Position numbers and translations under genes: made by a program. Under the pieces are notes generated by a model. That model had not been told where the DNA came from and ran no database searches. It saw only the letters and a program-made list of their open reading frames with translations. 10,720 bases of DNA from an uncultured Rhodospirillaceae bacterium (GTDB taxonomy: Bacteria; Pseudomonadota; Alphaproteobacteria; RF32; CAG-239). The first letter of the stretch is position 1. Every line of letters starts with the position of its first letter. Positions 1 through 6,947 of this stretch are shown one piece after another. The stretch lies in the NCBI GenBank assembly GCA_900313355.1, contig OMQZ01000156.1:1-10720 (forward strand), given 5' to 3'.

Positions 1-10
1 ATTTCGGCAT
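1..10 (-). CDS. start of a leftward gene, truncated by the window edge
   Basis: Only the first three codons (Met-Pro-Lys) are inside the window. The start is supported by an AAGGAATAGGA stretch a few bases upstream on the minus strand, which gives a good Shine-Dalgarno match, and by a promoter-like pair at 96-123. The gene lies downstream of rsmA in the same direction but is separated by 165 bases and seems to have its own promoter. Nothing can be said about the product. Confidence 0.4.
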
Positions 11-95
11 TTTATCCTATTCCTTTGTTAAAATGGATTAATCTCAAGCAGTCAGGCATGCCATTTAGCCCGAACCGCCAACTAACGGAAACAAC

Positions 96-123
96 CTTAT
101 ACATCTTTTTTATCAAAAATCAA
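96..123 (-). promoter_or_regulatory. putative sigma-70 promoter for the leftward gene at the left edge
   Basis: On the minus strand TTGATT (118-123) is followed after 16 bases by TATAAG (96-101), matching four of six and five of six consensus bases. Transcription would begin near 89, giving a leader of about 80 bases before the ATG at 8-10. No clear terminator lies between the end of rsmA and this promoter, so some read-through from the lpt operon is possible. This is a pattern match only. Confidence 0.45.
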
Positions 124-175
124 GTCTTTTTTTATTTAAATGTGCGGTATATGTCATTTTTTTCGATTAAACGGA

Positions 176-1009
176 TTAATATACATATTCAGCCATTTTT
201 AGGTATTGTTCAGGAGTGATTTCTTCGGCTCTTGAGGTTAAATCAACTTCTGCGGCTTCGCATCTTTTTTCCATATCCGGCAAATTTTTAAGGCTTTGTC
301 TGATCATTTTTCGCCTTTGCGAAAAAGCAAGCGAAGTTATCTTTTCAACTTTTTCCAAAATCTCGTTTGAGGGAATGTCTTTTAAGGGCTCAAATAACAA
401 AACCGTCGAATAAATTTTCGGCGCCGGCACAAAGCAATCAGGGCTTAATGTCCAAAGTTTTTGGACGTTACACACAAGCTGAGCCAAAACAGAAAGCCTG
501 CCGTAATCTTTTGTTTTTATCGGTGCCGTAATTCTTTGGGCAACCTCTTTTTGAAACATCAAGGTCATCGCCTCTATTTTATCCATTTTTTTGAGCCAAC
601 CTGTCAACAGCGGCACAGATATATTATAAGGCAGATTGCTGACAATCTGCAAAGGCGCAAGTCCCAAATCGTTAATATCAGTTTCGAGTGCGTCTGCATT
701 TTTGATGCTCATTTCAACATTTGTTTGAGATTTCAGCTCTTGCATAATTTCGATGCATCTGTCATCCATTTCAATAACCGTTAATGTTTTCGGTGTCTGT
801 TTTAAGATGGCGCGCGTTAAACCGCCGGGGCCGGGGCCGATTTCCAAAACATTTGTTTTTTCAAAATTTCGGCGTCCTTGCTTTTCAAGCGAAAGGCGAA
901 TGATTTTGTCTGTGATGTCTTGGTTTAACAAAAAGTTTTGACCAAGTGCCTTTTTGGCCATTAAGCCATAATCTTCAACCGTTTGTCTTAATGATTTTTG
1001 AAAATCCAT
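176..1009 (-). CDS. rsmA: 16S rRNA (adenine-1518/1519-N6)-dimethyltransferase RsmA (KsgA)
   Basis: RsmA transfers four methyl groups from S-adenosylmethionine to two adjacent adenines in the 3' terminal hairpin of 16S rRNA, a late step in 30S subunit maturation in the cytoplasm. The 277 residues match the family's usual length. Visible motifs are the N-terminal KKALGQNFL (19-27), the SAM-binding loop VLEIGPGPGGLT (54-65), the acidic residue ending strand 2 (E80), NADAL (104-108), the catalytic NLPY motif (125-128), FVPAPK (193-198) and the C-terminal FSQRRKMIRQSLK (229-241). The start codon follows the surA stop directly (TAAATG on the minus strand) with only a weak GGAAAG upstream, so translation is probably coupled to surA. 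In many alphaproteobacteria pdxA sits between surA and rsmA; here it does not. Identity is secure. Confidence 0.97.
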   Translation of the reverse strand: MDFQKSLRQTVEDYGLMAKKALGQNFLLNQDITDKIIRLSLEKQGRRNFEKTNVLEIGPGPGGLTRAILKQTPKTLTVIEMDDRCIEIMQELKSQTNVEMSIKNADALETDINDLGLAPLQIVSNLPYNISVPLLTGWLKKMDKIEAMTLMFQKEVAQRITAPIKTKDYGRLSVLAQLVCNVQKLWTLSPDCFVPAPKIYSTVLLFEPLKDIPSNEILEKVEKITSLAFSQRRKMIRQSLKNLPDMEKRCEAAEVDLTSRAEEITPEQYLKMAEYVY

Positions 1010-2167
1010 TTATGCTTTCCGCTCAATAATCGCCTTGTTTCTTAAGTCACGAAGATATTTCTCCGCAACTTCTTCCATCTTTTTGTTTTCAAGCATCTCC
1101 TTAACTTCTTTTTCTGACGGAATCGGCATTTTATCGACGCCGGGGGTATATTTCTTTTCAAGTTTTAAGATGTAATAATCCGAACCGACCAATATCGGCT
1201 CTGAAACATCACCTTCTTTCATCTTTGCAAGCTTTGAAGAAAGCTGGGTGACAAGTTGTTCGGAACTAACCCAGCCCAAGCTCCCGCCATTTTTGGCTGT
1301 GGCGCTTTGAGAAAATTGCATTGCGTATAATTCAAAGCGCGGATCCTGTCTTAAGATTTGAACCAACTCGCTGATATGCGCACCGTCTTTTTTATGAATA
1401 ACGATTTCCGAAACCATAAACTTTTGTTTTTGAGTGTCGCGGGTGATGGAATCGATTACTTTTTTAACTTCACTTCGTGATACTTTAACACTTTGAGATG
1501 CTTTGCTTTGAACCAAACGAGCCCATGCCATTTCTGATTTGAGTTGTTCTTTGAAGGCTTTTTCATCAACTTCGGCTGATTTGAGCATTTTCTTAAATTC
1601 GCTGACACTCACCCCGTTTGACTTTGCAAAATTTTGCATACCGGTATTGAGTTCCTGATCAGTGATTTCAATACCGTTTTTCTTAGCTTCCTGCAATTTT
1701 ATTTTTTCATCGACAGCCCCTTGCAACACACGTTCTAAAACCATCTGTTTGTTTTGAGAAGTTATCGGAATTTGAGTCGTTGCCACAAATGCATTTGCGC
1801 GATCTTGCATATCTCTGCTTGTGATGACCTCGCCGTTAACAATGGCATACATTTTTAATGAGTTGCCAAACAAATTAACCGGTCTTAAAGCCCTTTGACG
1901 TTCTTTCTCGGCTTTTTCCATCGCCTCTTGCCTTGCGCGCATTTCTTGTTCATAAGCTTCTTTTTCGCGCATTGCACGCTCATATTGCTCACGTGCTTTC
2001 ATCTCTTCTTGATATGCTATATCTTCCTCGCTTAAGGGCTGAGCAAACATAATTGACGTTCCCTTTGAGCTGCGCGCGACGGCATCTAAATCACTTGCCG
2101 AGACAGATTGCGCAAAACATTTTGCCGAAATCACTAAACTTATTATCAAAACAAGATATCGATACAT
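1010..2167 (-). CDS. surA: periplasmic chaperone / peptidyl-prolyl isomerase SurA
   Basis: SurA escorts unfolded outer-membrane proteins, LptD among them in E. coli, through the periplasm. The 385 residues start with a signal peptide (about 1-19, ending KCFAQ). A strongly charged helical stretch (about 47-95) with a 10-residue period follows, then the SurA N-terminal chaperone domain (about 105-245, including the YAIVNGEVIT strand), one parvulin-type PPIase domain (about 250-340, with the GGSLGW motif near 295-299) and a short C-terminal helix (350-385). E. coli SurA has two parvulin domains; a single one is common in alphaproteobacteria. The gene lies directly after lptD, with its ribosome binding site touching the lptD stop, and abuts rsmA, which supports SurA over a generic PpiC/PpiD-type protein. 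The charged insertion is the odd feature. Confidence 0.92.
   Translation of the reverse strand: MYRYLVLIISLVISAKCFAQSVSASDLDAVARSSKGTSIMFAQPLSEEDIAYQEEMKAREQYERAMREKEAYEQEMRARQEAMEKAEKERQRALRPVNLFGNSLKMYAIVNGEVITSRDMQDRANAFVATTQIPITSQNKQMVLERVLQGAVDEKIKLQEAKKNGIEITDQELNTGMQNFAKSNGVSVSEFKKMLKSAEVDEKAFKEQLKSEMAWARLVQSKASQSVKVSRSEVKKVIDSITRDTQKQKFMVSEIVIHKKDGAHISELVQILRQDPRFELYAMQFSQSATAKNGGSLGWVSSEQLVTQLSSKLAKMKEGDVSEPILVGSDYYILKLEKKYTPGVDKMPIPSEKEVKEMLENKKMEEVAEKYLRDLRNKAIIERKA
1895..2014 (-). repeat. degenerate 30-base tandem repeat encoding a 10-residue periodic charged helix in SurA
   Basis: Residues 52-91 of the SurA protein fall into four 10-residue units with tyrosine at 52, 62 and 72 (alanine at 82), each followed by alternating Glu/Gln and Arg/Lys with a methionine near the middle. 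The units read approximately YQEEMKAREQ, YERAMREKEA, YEQEMRARQE and AMEKAEKERQ. The DNA shows matching but diverged 30-base units. The pattern suggests a long solvent-exposed single helix or coiled coil between the signal peptide and the chaperone domain. Its function is unknown. Confidence 0.7.
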
Positions 2168-2172
2168 TTTTT

Positions 2173-2178
2173 CTCCTT
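2173..2178 (-). promoter_or_regulatory. surA ribosome binding site overlapping the lptD stop codon
   Basis: On the minus strand the sequence AAGGAG begins with the last base of the lptD stop TAA and lies 5 bases before the surA ATG. A ribosome ending lptD would cover this site, so the two genes are likely translationally coupled. Confidence 0.8.
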
Positions 2179-4439
2179 TATGAGCCTAAGCCACCCAGTG
2201 TTTTTAAATAAAATGAAAAATTAAATTCATATGAATCATCTAAATCAGGATCGTTTGAATTATATTTTTTGACGTTTGTTACAAACATAAAACACTCATC
2301 TTCATAAACCAAACTTCCCCCATGTTCCAAAGAACCGCCACCGCGTGATAAATCTTGTCTGTTATAGATGTTGACTGACCAATCACGTGTTAGAGCCGCA
2401 TGAATTGATGTGTATATCTCTTTTCGCTCCGATAAGGCTTCTGAAGCATTTTTATTTTTTTGAAGATATATGTATGAGACATATAAATTCAACATATTTG
2501 TTCCTAAACGCGTGGCCAGCTCATTATATTTTAACTGATAATCATTGTGGTCAAGTCTGAAACGATATGTCAGGTTTAAATAGTTTGACGGTGCGGCATA
2601 TATGCGTCCGACGTAATCAGAGAGGTGCCCCGTTGTTTCAGTGCTTTCGCTGAAGCTTGTTTTTTCGTTGAACTGATAGCTTTGGGCAAAGAATGCTGAT
2701 GTACGCCCCATAATGTTTCCGTATGTATTCCAATTAAAGCCGTAGCTGATGCGGCTTCCCGTATCGTTTCGGTCATAACCTGCAAAACGATCTAAATCGA
2801 GCACATTTGTATCTTCAAGGTTCACATCTTGGCTGTCTTCATTGGGAATTCGGTGTGGTTTGTTGTTTCCATTGGGGGCTAAAACACCCACAATCACAGG
2901 CTCGATGATTTGTCTTGAAGTGTCGGAAGCTTTAACAAAAGGCAGTTTCCACTCAATACCTAACTGAGGAAAAACACGCATCGGGTTTCCACTATAGTCT
3001 TTGCTACGGATGTTGTATTGATATTCTTCAATGTGATAAATATCGGATTTTAATGATGCGACAATTTTATAGCGCTCGCCGAAAGCACTCGTCCATGGCA
3101 GATTAAAAGAATTAATCATCGTTGCACGCTGAGATTGAGCACCGCCGGAATTATACAGAGAGGCAAGGCTGAATGTGTTCTTAAAATATGATCCGATGGA
3201 ACTCGGCTCAGAAATAAATTCCGATTCAACAATCGGCATAACAAACGGCTTGTTATATTTAAGACGATTATATTCTGCCGAATCATGTTCCCTTAAATCA
3301 TAACTGATTAATTTATAATAATACGCTTGAATCGATGTATAATTTCTGTTTTCAAAGCGCCTTAACGACACATCTGAGGTCAGCCATGCCTGATCATCTT
3401 TATCAAGCGACAATTCTTTGAGATAAAGACTGTCGGAAGAATAGTTGATGTTGCTTGAAAACAGCCATTTATTTGTCAGTTCATAACGCATATTGGCAAA
3501 AAGATTTCCTCTGTCATTCGGGCGCTCTTTGTTGTCATCACGTAAATACGTTCCTTCGAGTTGCACATATCCTTTTGTTAAATAACCTCTATATCGGCCG
3601 CCCCAAACGATGCCCTTATCTGCCGTTAAAATCGGCGAAAACAAAAAATCGGCATGTTCGTTGATGTCCCAAAAATAGTTTGATTGTAAGGTTCCGCCTA
3701 AATAACTTGTGCGCCCGATTTTCGGGGGCATAAAGCCTGAACGACGCTTAACCGTCGGGTCCGGATGAGAAAAAAACGGCGTATATAAAACAGGGACGTT
3801 TTTAACATCTATAAATGCATCGTTATAATTCATATCTTTTTTTGCCGCATCATGCGTCACTTTGCGTGCACGAATACGCCATAGCGGTGCTTTTCCGTTT
3901 ACTTCGCAACAGTCGCAAGGCGTAAATGTTACGTAGCGCATCACTTTATTATTGTTTTCTTTTTTATGGAAATGTTCGGCCCAAAGTTTGCTTTCATCTC
4001 TCATAATCACCTTGATTTTATTCATTTCTGCGCGCGTTAACTTGGCTGCCAAATTAACTTCATCAGAATAAATTGTTGCCCCTTCCGGCTCTACAAGCCT
4101 GATATTTCCATGGGCTGTGATCATATCTGTTTTTTCATCATAAACAATTTTGTCGGCATAAAGCGTCAATTGATCTCTTTTGACGACGACATCACCTGTT
4201 GCAACGATTGTTCTTTGATTTTCATCTGTTGTCAATTCATCTGCATCAAAATAGATATCCGGTTCGTTTTCTTCGGAAGACGAAACGTGCAAAATATCTG
4301 CAATATTTTGTTTCGGCTCAATCGTGACATGAGGTGATCTTACTTCTTTTTTTGACAACTCACCCGCAATCGGATCTGCTTTTGCGCCAAACGCAAGACC
4401 TCCCGCAACAAAGAGCATCATCGGCAAAAACTTACGCAT
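2178..4439 (-). CDS. lptD: LPS-assembly outer-membrane protein LptD (Imp/OstA)
   Basis: LptD, with the lipoprotein LptE, inserts LPS into the outer leaflet of the outer membrane. The 753 residues are close to the family's usual size. There is a signal peptide (about 1-21, ending GAKAD) and an OstA/LptA-like beta-jellyroll domain (about 62-170; note DADELTTDE near 65-73 and TGDVVVKRD near 81-89). The conserved segment around P174-W187 is followed by a beta-barrel with many aromatic-rich alternating strands ending in the C-terminal YEDECF motif (near 712-717). The only cysteines are C175, C177, C178 and C716, unlike E. coli, which uses C31, C173, C724 and C725. The start is set by AAGGGAG 7 bases upstream (4447-4453) and lies inside the end of lptF. 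Context (lptF upstream, surA downstream) agrees fully. Confidence 0.96.
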   Translation of the reverse strand: MRKFLPMMLFVAGGLAFGAKADPIAGELSKKEVRSPHVTIEPKQNIADILHVSSSEENEPDIYFDADELTTDENQRTIVATGDVVVKRDQLTLYADKIVYDEKTDMITAHGNIRLVEPEGATIYSDEVNLAAKLTRAEMNKIKVIMRDESKLWAEHFHKKENNNKVMRYVTFTPCDCCEVNGKAPLWRIRARKVTHDAAKKDMNYNDAFIDVKNVPVLYTPFFSHPDPTVKRRSGFMPPKIGRTSYLGGTLQSNYFWDINEHADFLFSPILTADKGIVWGGRYRGYLTKGYVQLEGTYLRDDNKERPNDRGNLFANMRYELTNKWLFSSNINYSSDSLYLKELSLDKDDQAWLTSDVSLRRFENRNYTSIQAYYYKLISYDLREHDSAEYNRLKYNKPFVMPIVESEFISEPSSIGSYFKNTFSLASLYNSGGAQSQRATMINSFNLPWTSAFGERYKIVASLKSDIYHIEEYQYNIRSKDYSGNPMRVFPQLGIEWKLPFVKASDTSRQIIEPVIVGVLAPNGNNKPHRIPNEDSQDVNLEDTNVLDLDRFAGYDRNDTGSRISYGFNWNTYGNIMGRTSAFFAQSYQFNEKTSFSESTETTGHLSDYVGRIYAAPSNYLNLTYRFRLDHNDYQLKYNELATRLGTNMLNLYVSYIYLQKNKNASEALSERKEIYTSIHAALTRDWSVNIYNRQDLSRGGGSLEHGGSLVYEDECFMFVTNVKKYNSNDPDLDDSYEFNFSFYLKTLGGLGS

Positions 4440-5562
4440 ATCTTATCTCCCTTGCGCGGTTTTTAAGCCGAACCCATAAAAACGGATTATAAAACAGAAG
4501 CAGACAAACGCATACCACAAGCGGCAGAAAACAATTCAAATACAAAAACGGCACAAAATAAAGCGAGCGCCCCGCCAAGTTTGTAAAAATTAAATCAAGC
4601 CCTTGTATAACAACCATAGCAAAAACCGAAAGCGAAATAATTTTTGTTTGTCCCCGACGATTAAAATTGCCGATCAGCAGTCCCGTACATGCAATCAGCG
4701 CCAAAACGAGATTATACCACGGCGTTGTAATTCTTCTGTTGCCTTCAACAATATATTTTCGCTTGTCCGCTTTTGAAAGTTTTTCATTTTTATTTGCTCC
4801 TAAAAGTTCGCCAAGCGATTTTTCACGCACCGAAGGTTCTTTCAAACCGCCTTTTCCAAAACTGCCCAAATCGAGAGAATATCTTGAAAAATTAAGAGAG
4901 GAAAAACGACCGCTTTCGACATCCAGTTCTTGACGCGAGCCATTAACCAAAAATATATGAGGATGTTCGTCTTGATAAATAATCCGCCCCTTTTCAGCCG
5001 AAAGTGTTACTTTCAATTTCGGCTTTGTTTCATCAACAAGTAAAATACCAGACACCGATCCGTCATCTTCATGCTTTGTCATAAAAACAGTCATTCCTTC
5101 TTTTAATGTTGTGAACTCGCCCTCACGAAACATCAAATGCGAAATATTATTCTTAACTTCCCACTCTAAACGGCGAAAAGCGCCTTCTGCTTTCGGAATC
5201 CCCCAATTTTGAACGTAAATGCTGAAAAAAGAAAGCAACAAGCCCATCACAACAGCCGGAACGGCATTTCTTAAAGGGCTGATGCCGGATGCCTGCATAA
5301 TCACAAGCTCTCTGTCTGCGAGCAATCTGTTATAAACAAACAAAACTGCCGTAAAAAGCGCAATCGGCGATAAAACACAAAAAAGCTGCGGCATTAAAAG
5401 CGTTGTTAACTGAATAAAGAGCCTTAAAGGCAAACCCTTGTTTGTTACCATTTCAACAAAACGAAGCGATTGCGTCAACCAGAGCATAGACAGCAAAGAA
5501 AAGACCACAAGCAAAAAACCGCTCGTAATCTGACCCGAAATATATCTGGTTAGTTTCTTCAT
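4432..5562 (-). CDS. lptF: LPS export ABC transporter permease LptF
   Basis: LptF is one of two inner-membrane permeases that, with LptG and the LptB ATPase, extract LPS from the inner membrane and pass it to the periplasmic bridge. The 376 residues show six hydrophobic segments (about 15-33, 52-78, 99-118, 282-298, 305-327, 335-357) with a periplasmic jellyroll region between segments three and four (about 140-235). Family hallmarks are the SLRFVEMVTNKGLPL stretch (32-46) and the cytosolic DRELVIMQASGIS loop (83-95) that contacts LptB. LptF is favoured over LptG because of the SLRFVEMVTNKG segment and the first position in the cluster. The last 8 bases overlap the start of lptD. lptG, normally next, is absent from the window. 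No Shine-Dalgarno sequence is visible before the ATG. Confidence 0.9.
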   Translation of the reverse strand: MKKLTRYISGQITSGFLLVVFSLLSMLWLTQSLRFVEMVTNKGLPLRLFIQLTTLLMPQLFCVLSPIALFTAVLFVYNRLLADRELVIMQASGISPLRNAVPAVVMGLLLSFFSIYVQNWGIPKAEGAFRRLEWEVKNNISHLMFREGEFTTLKEGMTVFMTKHEDDGSVSGILLVDETKPKLKVTLSAEKGRIIYQDEHPHIFLVNGSRQELDVESGRFSSLNFSRYSLDLGSFGKGGLKEPSVREKSLGELLGANKNEKLSKADKRKYIVEGNRRITTPWYNLVLALIACTGLLIGNFNRRGQTKIISLSVFAMVVIQGLDLIFTNLAGRSLYFVPFLYLNCFLPLVVCVCLLLFYNPFLWVRLKNRAREIRYA

Positions 5563-5569
5563 AAGGCGC

Positions 5570-5575
5570 AGTATA
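5570..5575 (-). promoter_or_regulatory. candidate -10 box for the lpt operon, very close to the lptF start
   Basis: The minus strand reads TATACT eight bases before the lptF ATG, five of six consensus bases. Transcription from it would start at or next to the A of the start codon and give a leaderless mRNA, which would fit the missing ribosome binding site. The -35 region is poor: TTGTTT (5595-5600) at a 19-base spacing is the best match. The true promoter could lie further upstream. Confidence 0.3.
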
Positions 5576-5596
5576 CATATTTTTGAACCAAAAAAA

Positions 5597-5630
5597 ACAA
5601 TAAACTGCCATTACTTCACAGTTTTATTGT
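5597..5630 (-). promoter_or_regulatory. hairpin followed by a T-run upstream of lptF
   Basis: ACAATAAACTG (5597-5607) and CAGTTTTATTGT (5619-5630) are inverted copies with one bulged base around an 11-base loop. Read on the minus strand, the hairpin is followed at once by a run of T residues, the shape of a weak intrinsic terminator or attenuator ahead of lptF. The stem is AT-rich, so it could instead be an operator or chance. Confidence 0.35.
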
Positions 5631-5640
5631 CATTTGAGTG

Positions 5641-5798
5641 CGTAAAGAAAAAAGGATCCTTATTTTTTTACAATTCTTAAAGAAATTTTTGATTAGAATG
5701 GTTTTGAGTATTTTGTTGATTTGCCAGTATTTTAAAAATATATTTGACAAAAAAATGAAATTATGATATATAAAATGATAAGAATTTTTTTCTTTACG
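5641..5798. repeat. 13-base perfect inverted repeat bracketing the promoter of the 366-codon gene
   Basis: CGTAAAGAAAAAA at 5641-5653 recurs as its exact complement TTTTTTCTTTACG at 5786-5798. One arm lies upstream of the -35 box, the other in the expected 5' leader. No target-site duplication is evident in the flanking bases, so a small inverted-repeat element is not supported. Paired binding sites for a regulator are possible, and so is chance in AT-rich DNA. Confidence 0.45.
5744..5772 (+). promoter_or_regulatory. sigma-70-type promoter for the 366-codon gene
   Basis: A perfect TTGACA (5744-5749) is followed after 17 bases by TATATA (5767-5772), with TATAAA overlapping two bases later. 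Transcription would start near 5779, leaving a leader of about 55 bases that contains one arm of the 13-base inverted repeat and a seven-codon reading frame. It is the strongest-looking promoter in the window. Confidence 0.6.
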
Positions 5799-5833
5799 AT
5801 TTAAGGTTCAAAATAAAATGAAGGGACAAAAAA

Positions 5834-6934
5834 ATGAGTAAGGATTTAGATAAAGTATTGAATAATTTGCAGGCACAGCTTGATCAAGAAGCCGAAGCTA
5901 AACGCAAAGCTGAGGAAAAAAGACGCATAGCCTATGCCGAACGTGTAAAAAAAAATGAGATGGAAAAAAGATTTCCTCATGCTATTGAAGAAAATCAAAT
6001 TGAGGAAGTCAAAAATTTGTTGCAACAAAATGTTGAAAGAGAACAAACATATTCTTTGCATTTTTTTTCCTTTCCTTCAACAGAAATGGCTGAAATTATA
6101 ATCGATGATATGCGACAAGTTTTAGCCGACGATAAATACTGTAAAGATATAAAATTTAGTATTCGAGAAACTATTCTTGATCACCCGGAAGATGCCAGAA
6201 AATGGGATAAGTTTGCAAAAGATCATGATATTTCTTATGATTTAGAAGGAGGAACTTGTGATAAAAAAGTGTTTGATACACTTGTTGAACAAGGTTTTGA
6301 TGTGGGGTGTTTTGATTTTGAACGCGTTGCCGAATCATACTATGAAGCTAAGAATGGATACGCTGAAACACGATTGGATGGTCCATTTGAGGATCGTGGA
6401 AAGCGTTTTTGGATAAATCAAAACCCTGAAAAAGCAAAAAAGATTAAACAAGATTTAATTGATGTATTATCCTGTGGTTACCCAATTGACTTGTCTGAAA
6501 AACGCAGTAAAAGCTATTTATTTATGAAAGAATTATTAAAGGAGCGTGAGCTTCAAAAACAAGGTGTCGATAAATCTTTCATCTATAGGGATCCGTTTGA
6601 ACAATTTTATGATGTAAAAACAGGCGAATGTTATCTATCTGTATCAAGCTTATTACTTATTGTAAGTAAGCTTGATGATGCAAGAGGCGGTTTTGCAAAA
6701 GGCGTTATAACAAAACGCGGATTCACAGGCGTGACTACTTCACCTGAAGCTCGATACTATAAAAACGGAGCAGATGTTACCCAAAAGCGTAAAGCTTTGA
6801 AGAAAATTGCAGAGAGCCGAATAGCCAAAGAAGAAAAATTGAGTGCAAAACAGGGCAAACCCGTCATTTTGAAAAAAGCCTCAAAACTTGAAAAAGCTCT
6901 TATTGCTAAAAAACTGAAAGACAAACAGAAGTAG
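5834..6934 (+). CDS. unrecognised charged cytosolic protein, 366 residues
   Basis: I do not recognise this protein. It has no signal peptide or membrane segment. Residues 1-45 are Lys/Glu/Ala-rich and probably form a helix or coiled coil. A stretch near 47-65 (HAIEENQIEEVKNLLQQN) and another near 146-155 faintly resemble ankyrin-type helices, too weakly for an assignment. The middle (100-260) is mixed and aromatic-rich, with cysteines at 103, 142, 159, 214 and 266 in no obvious metal-binding spacing. The tail (315-366) is very basic, with many lysines. The start is supported by AAGGGA (5821-5826) seven bases upstream, a strong promoter at 5744-5772, and the overlapping terminator just after the stop. 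Codon use is AT-rich but consistent across the length, so it is very likely a real gene. The divergent lpt operon may share its control region. Confidence 0.85.
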   Translation: MSKDLDKVLNNLQAQLDQEAEAKRKAEEKRRIAYAERVKKNEMEKRFPHAIEENQIEEVKNLLQQNVEREQTYSLHFFSFPSTEMAEIIIDDMRQVLADDKYCKDIKFSIRETILDHPEDARKWDKFAKDHDISYDLEGGTCDKKVFDTLVEQGFDVGCFDFERVAESYYEAKNGYAETRLDGPFEDRGKRFWINQNPEKAKKIKQDLIDVLSCGYPIDLSEKRSKSYLFMKELLKERELQKQGVDKSFIYRDPFEQFYDVKTGECYLSVSSLLLIVSKLDDARGGFAKGVITKRGFTGVTTSPEARYYKNGADVTQKRKALKKIAESRIAKEEKLSAKQGKPVILKKASKLEKALIAKKLKDKQK

Positions 6935-6947
6935 TTTTTCCTCACTT

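Noticed and set aside
30..90. tRNA or riboswitch in the leader of the left-edge gene, suggested by GGTTCGGGC on the minus strand
   Set aside because: No cloverleaf or acceptor stem could be drawn around it, and no known riboswitch core is recognisable.
25..219. Rightward 64-codon open frame at the left edge
   Set aside because: It overlaps the end of rsmA and the leftward promoter region, lacks a ribosome binding site and has a composition expected of AT-rich noncoding DNA.
461..784. Rightward 107-codon frame inside rsmA
   Set aside because: It is antisense to conserved rsmA motifs, with no ribosome binding site or recognisable product.
4667..4933. Rightward 88-codon frame inside lptF
   Set aside because: Antisense shadow of a well-supported gene; no independent start signals.
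5652..5661. AAGGATCCTT palindrome as an operator
   Set aside because: Ten-base palindromes of this kind arise easily in AT-rich DNA; there is no second copy or known regulator to support it.
5641..5798. Small inverted-repeat mobile element (MITE-like) of 158 bases
   Set aside because: The 13-base ends are exact, but the flanking bases show no target-site duplication and no second copy is visible in the window.
5834..6934. Ankyrin-repeat protein
   Set aside because: Only isolated helix-like stretches resemble ankyrin units; the G-TPLH type signatures and regular 33-residue spacing are missing.
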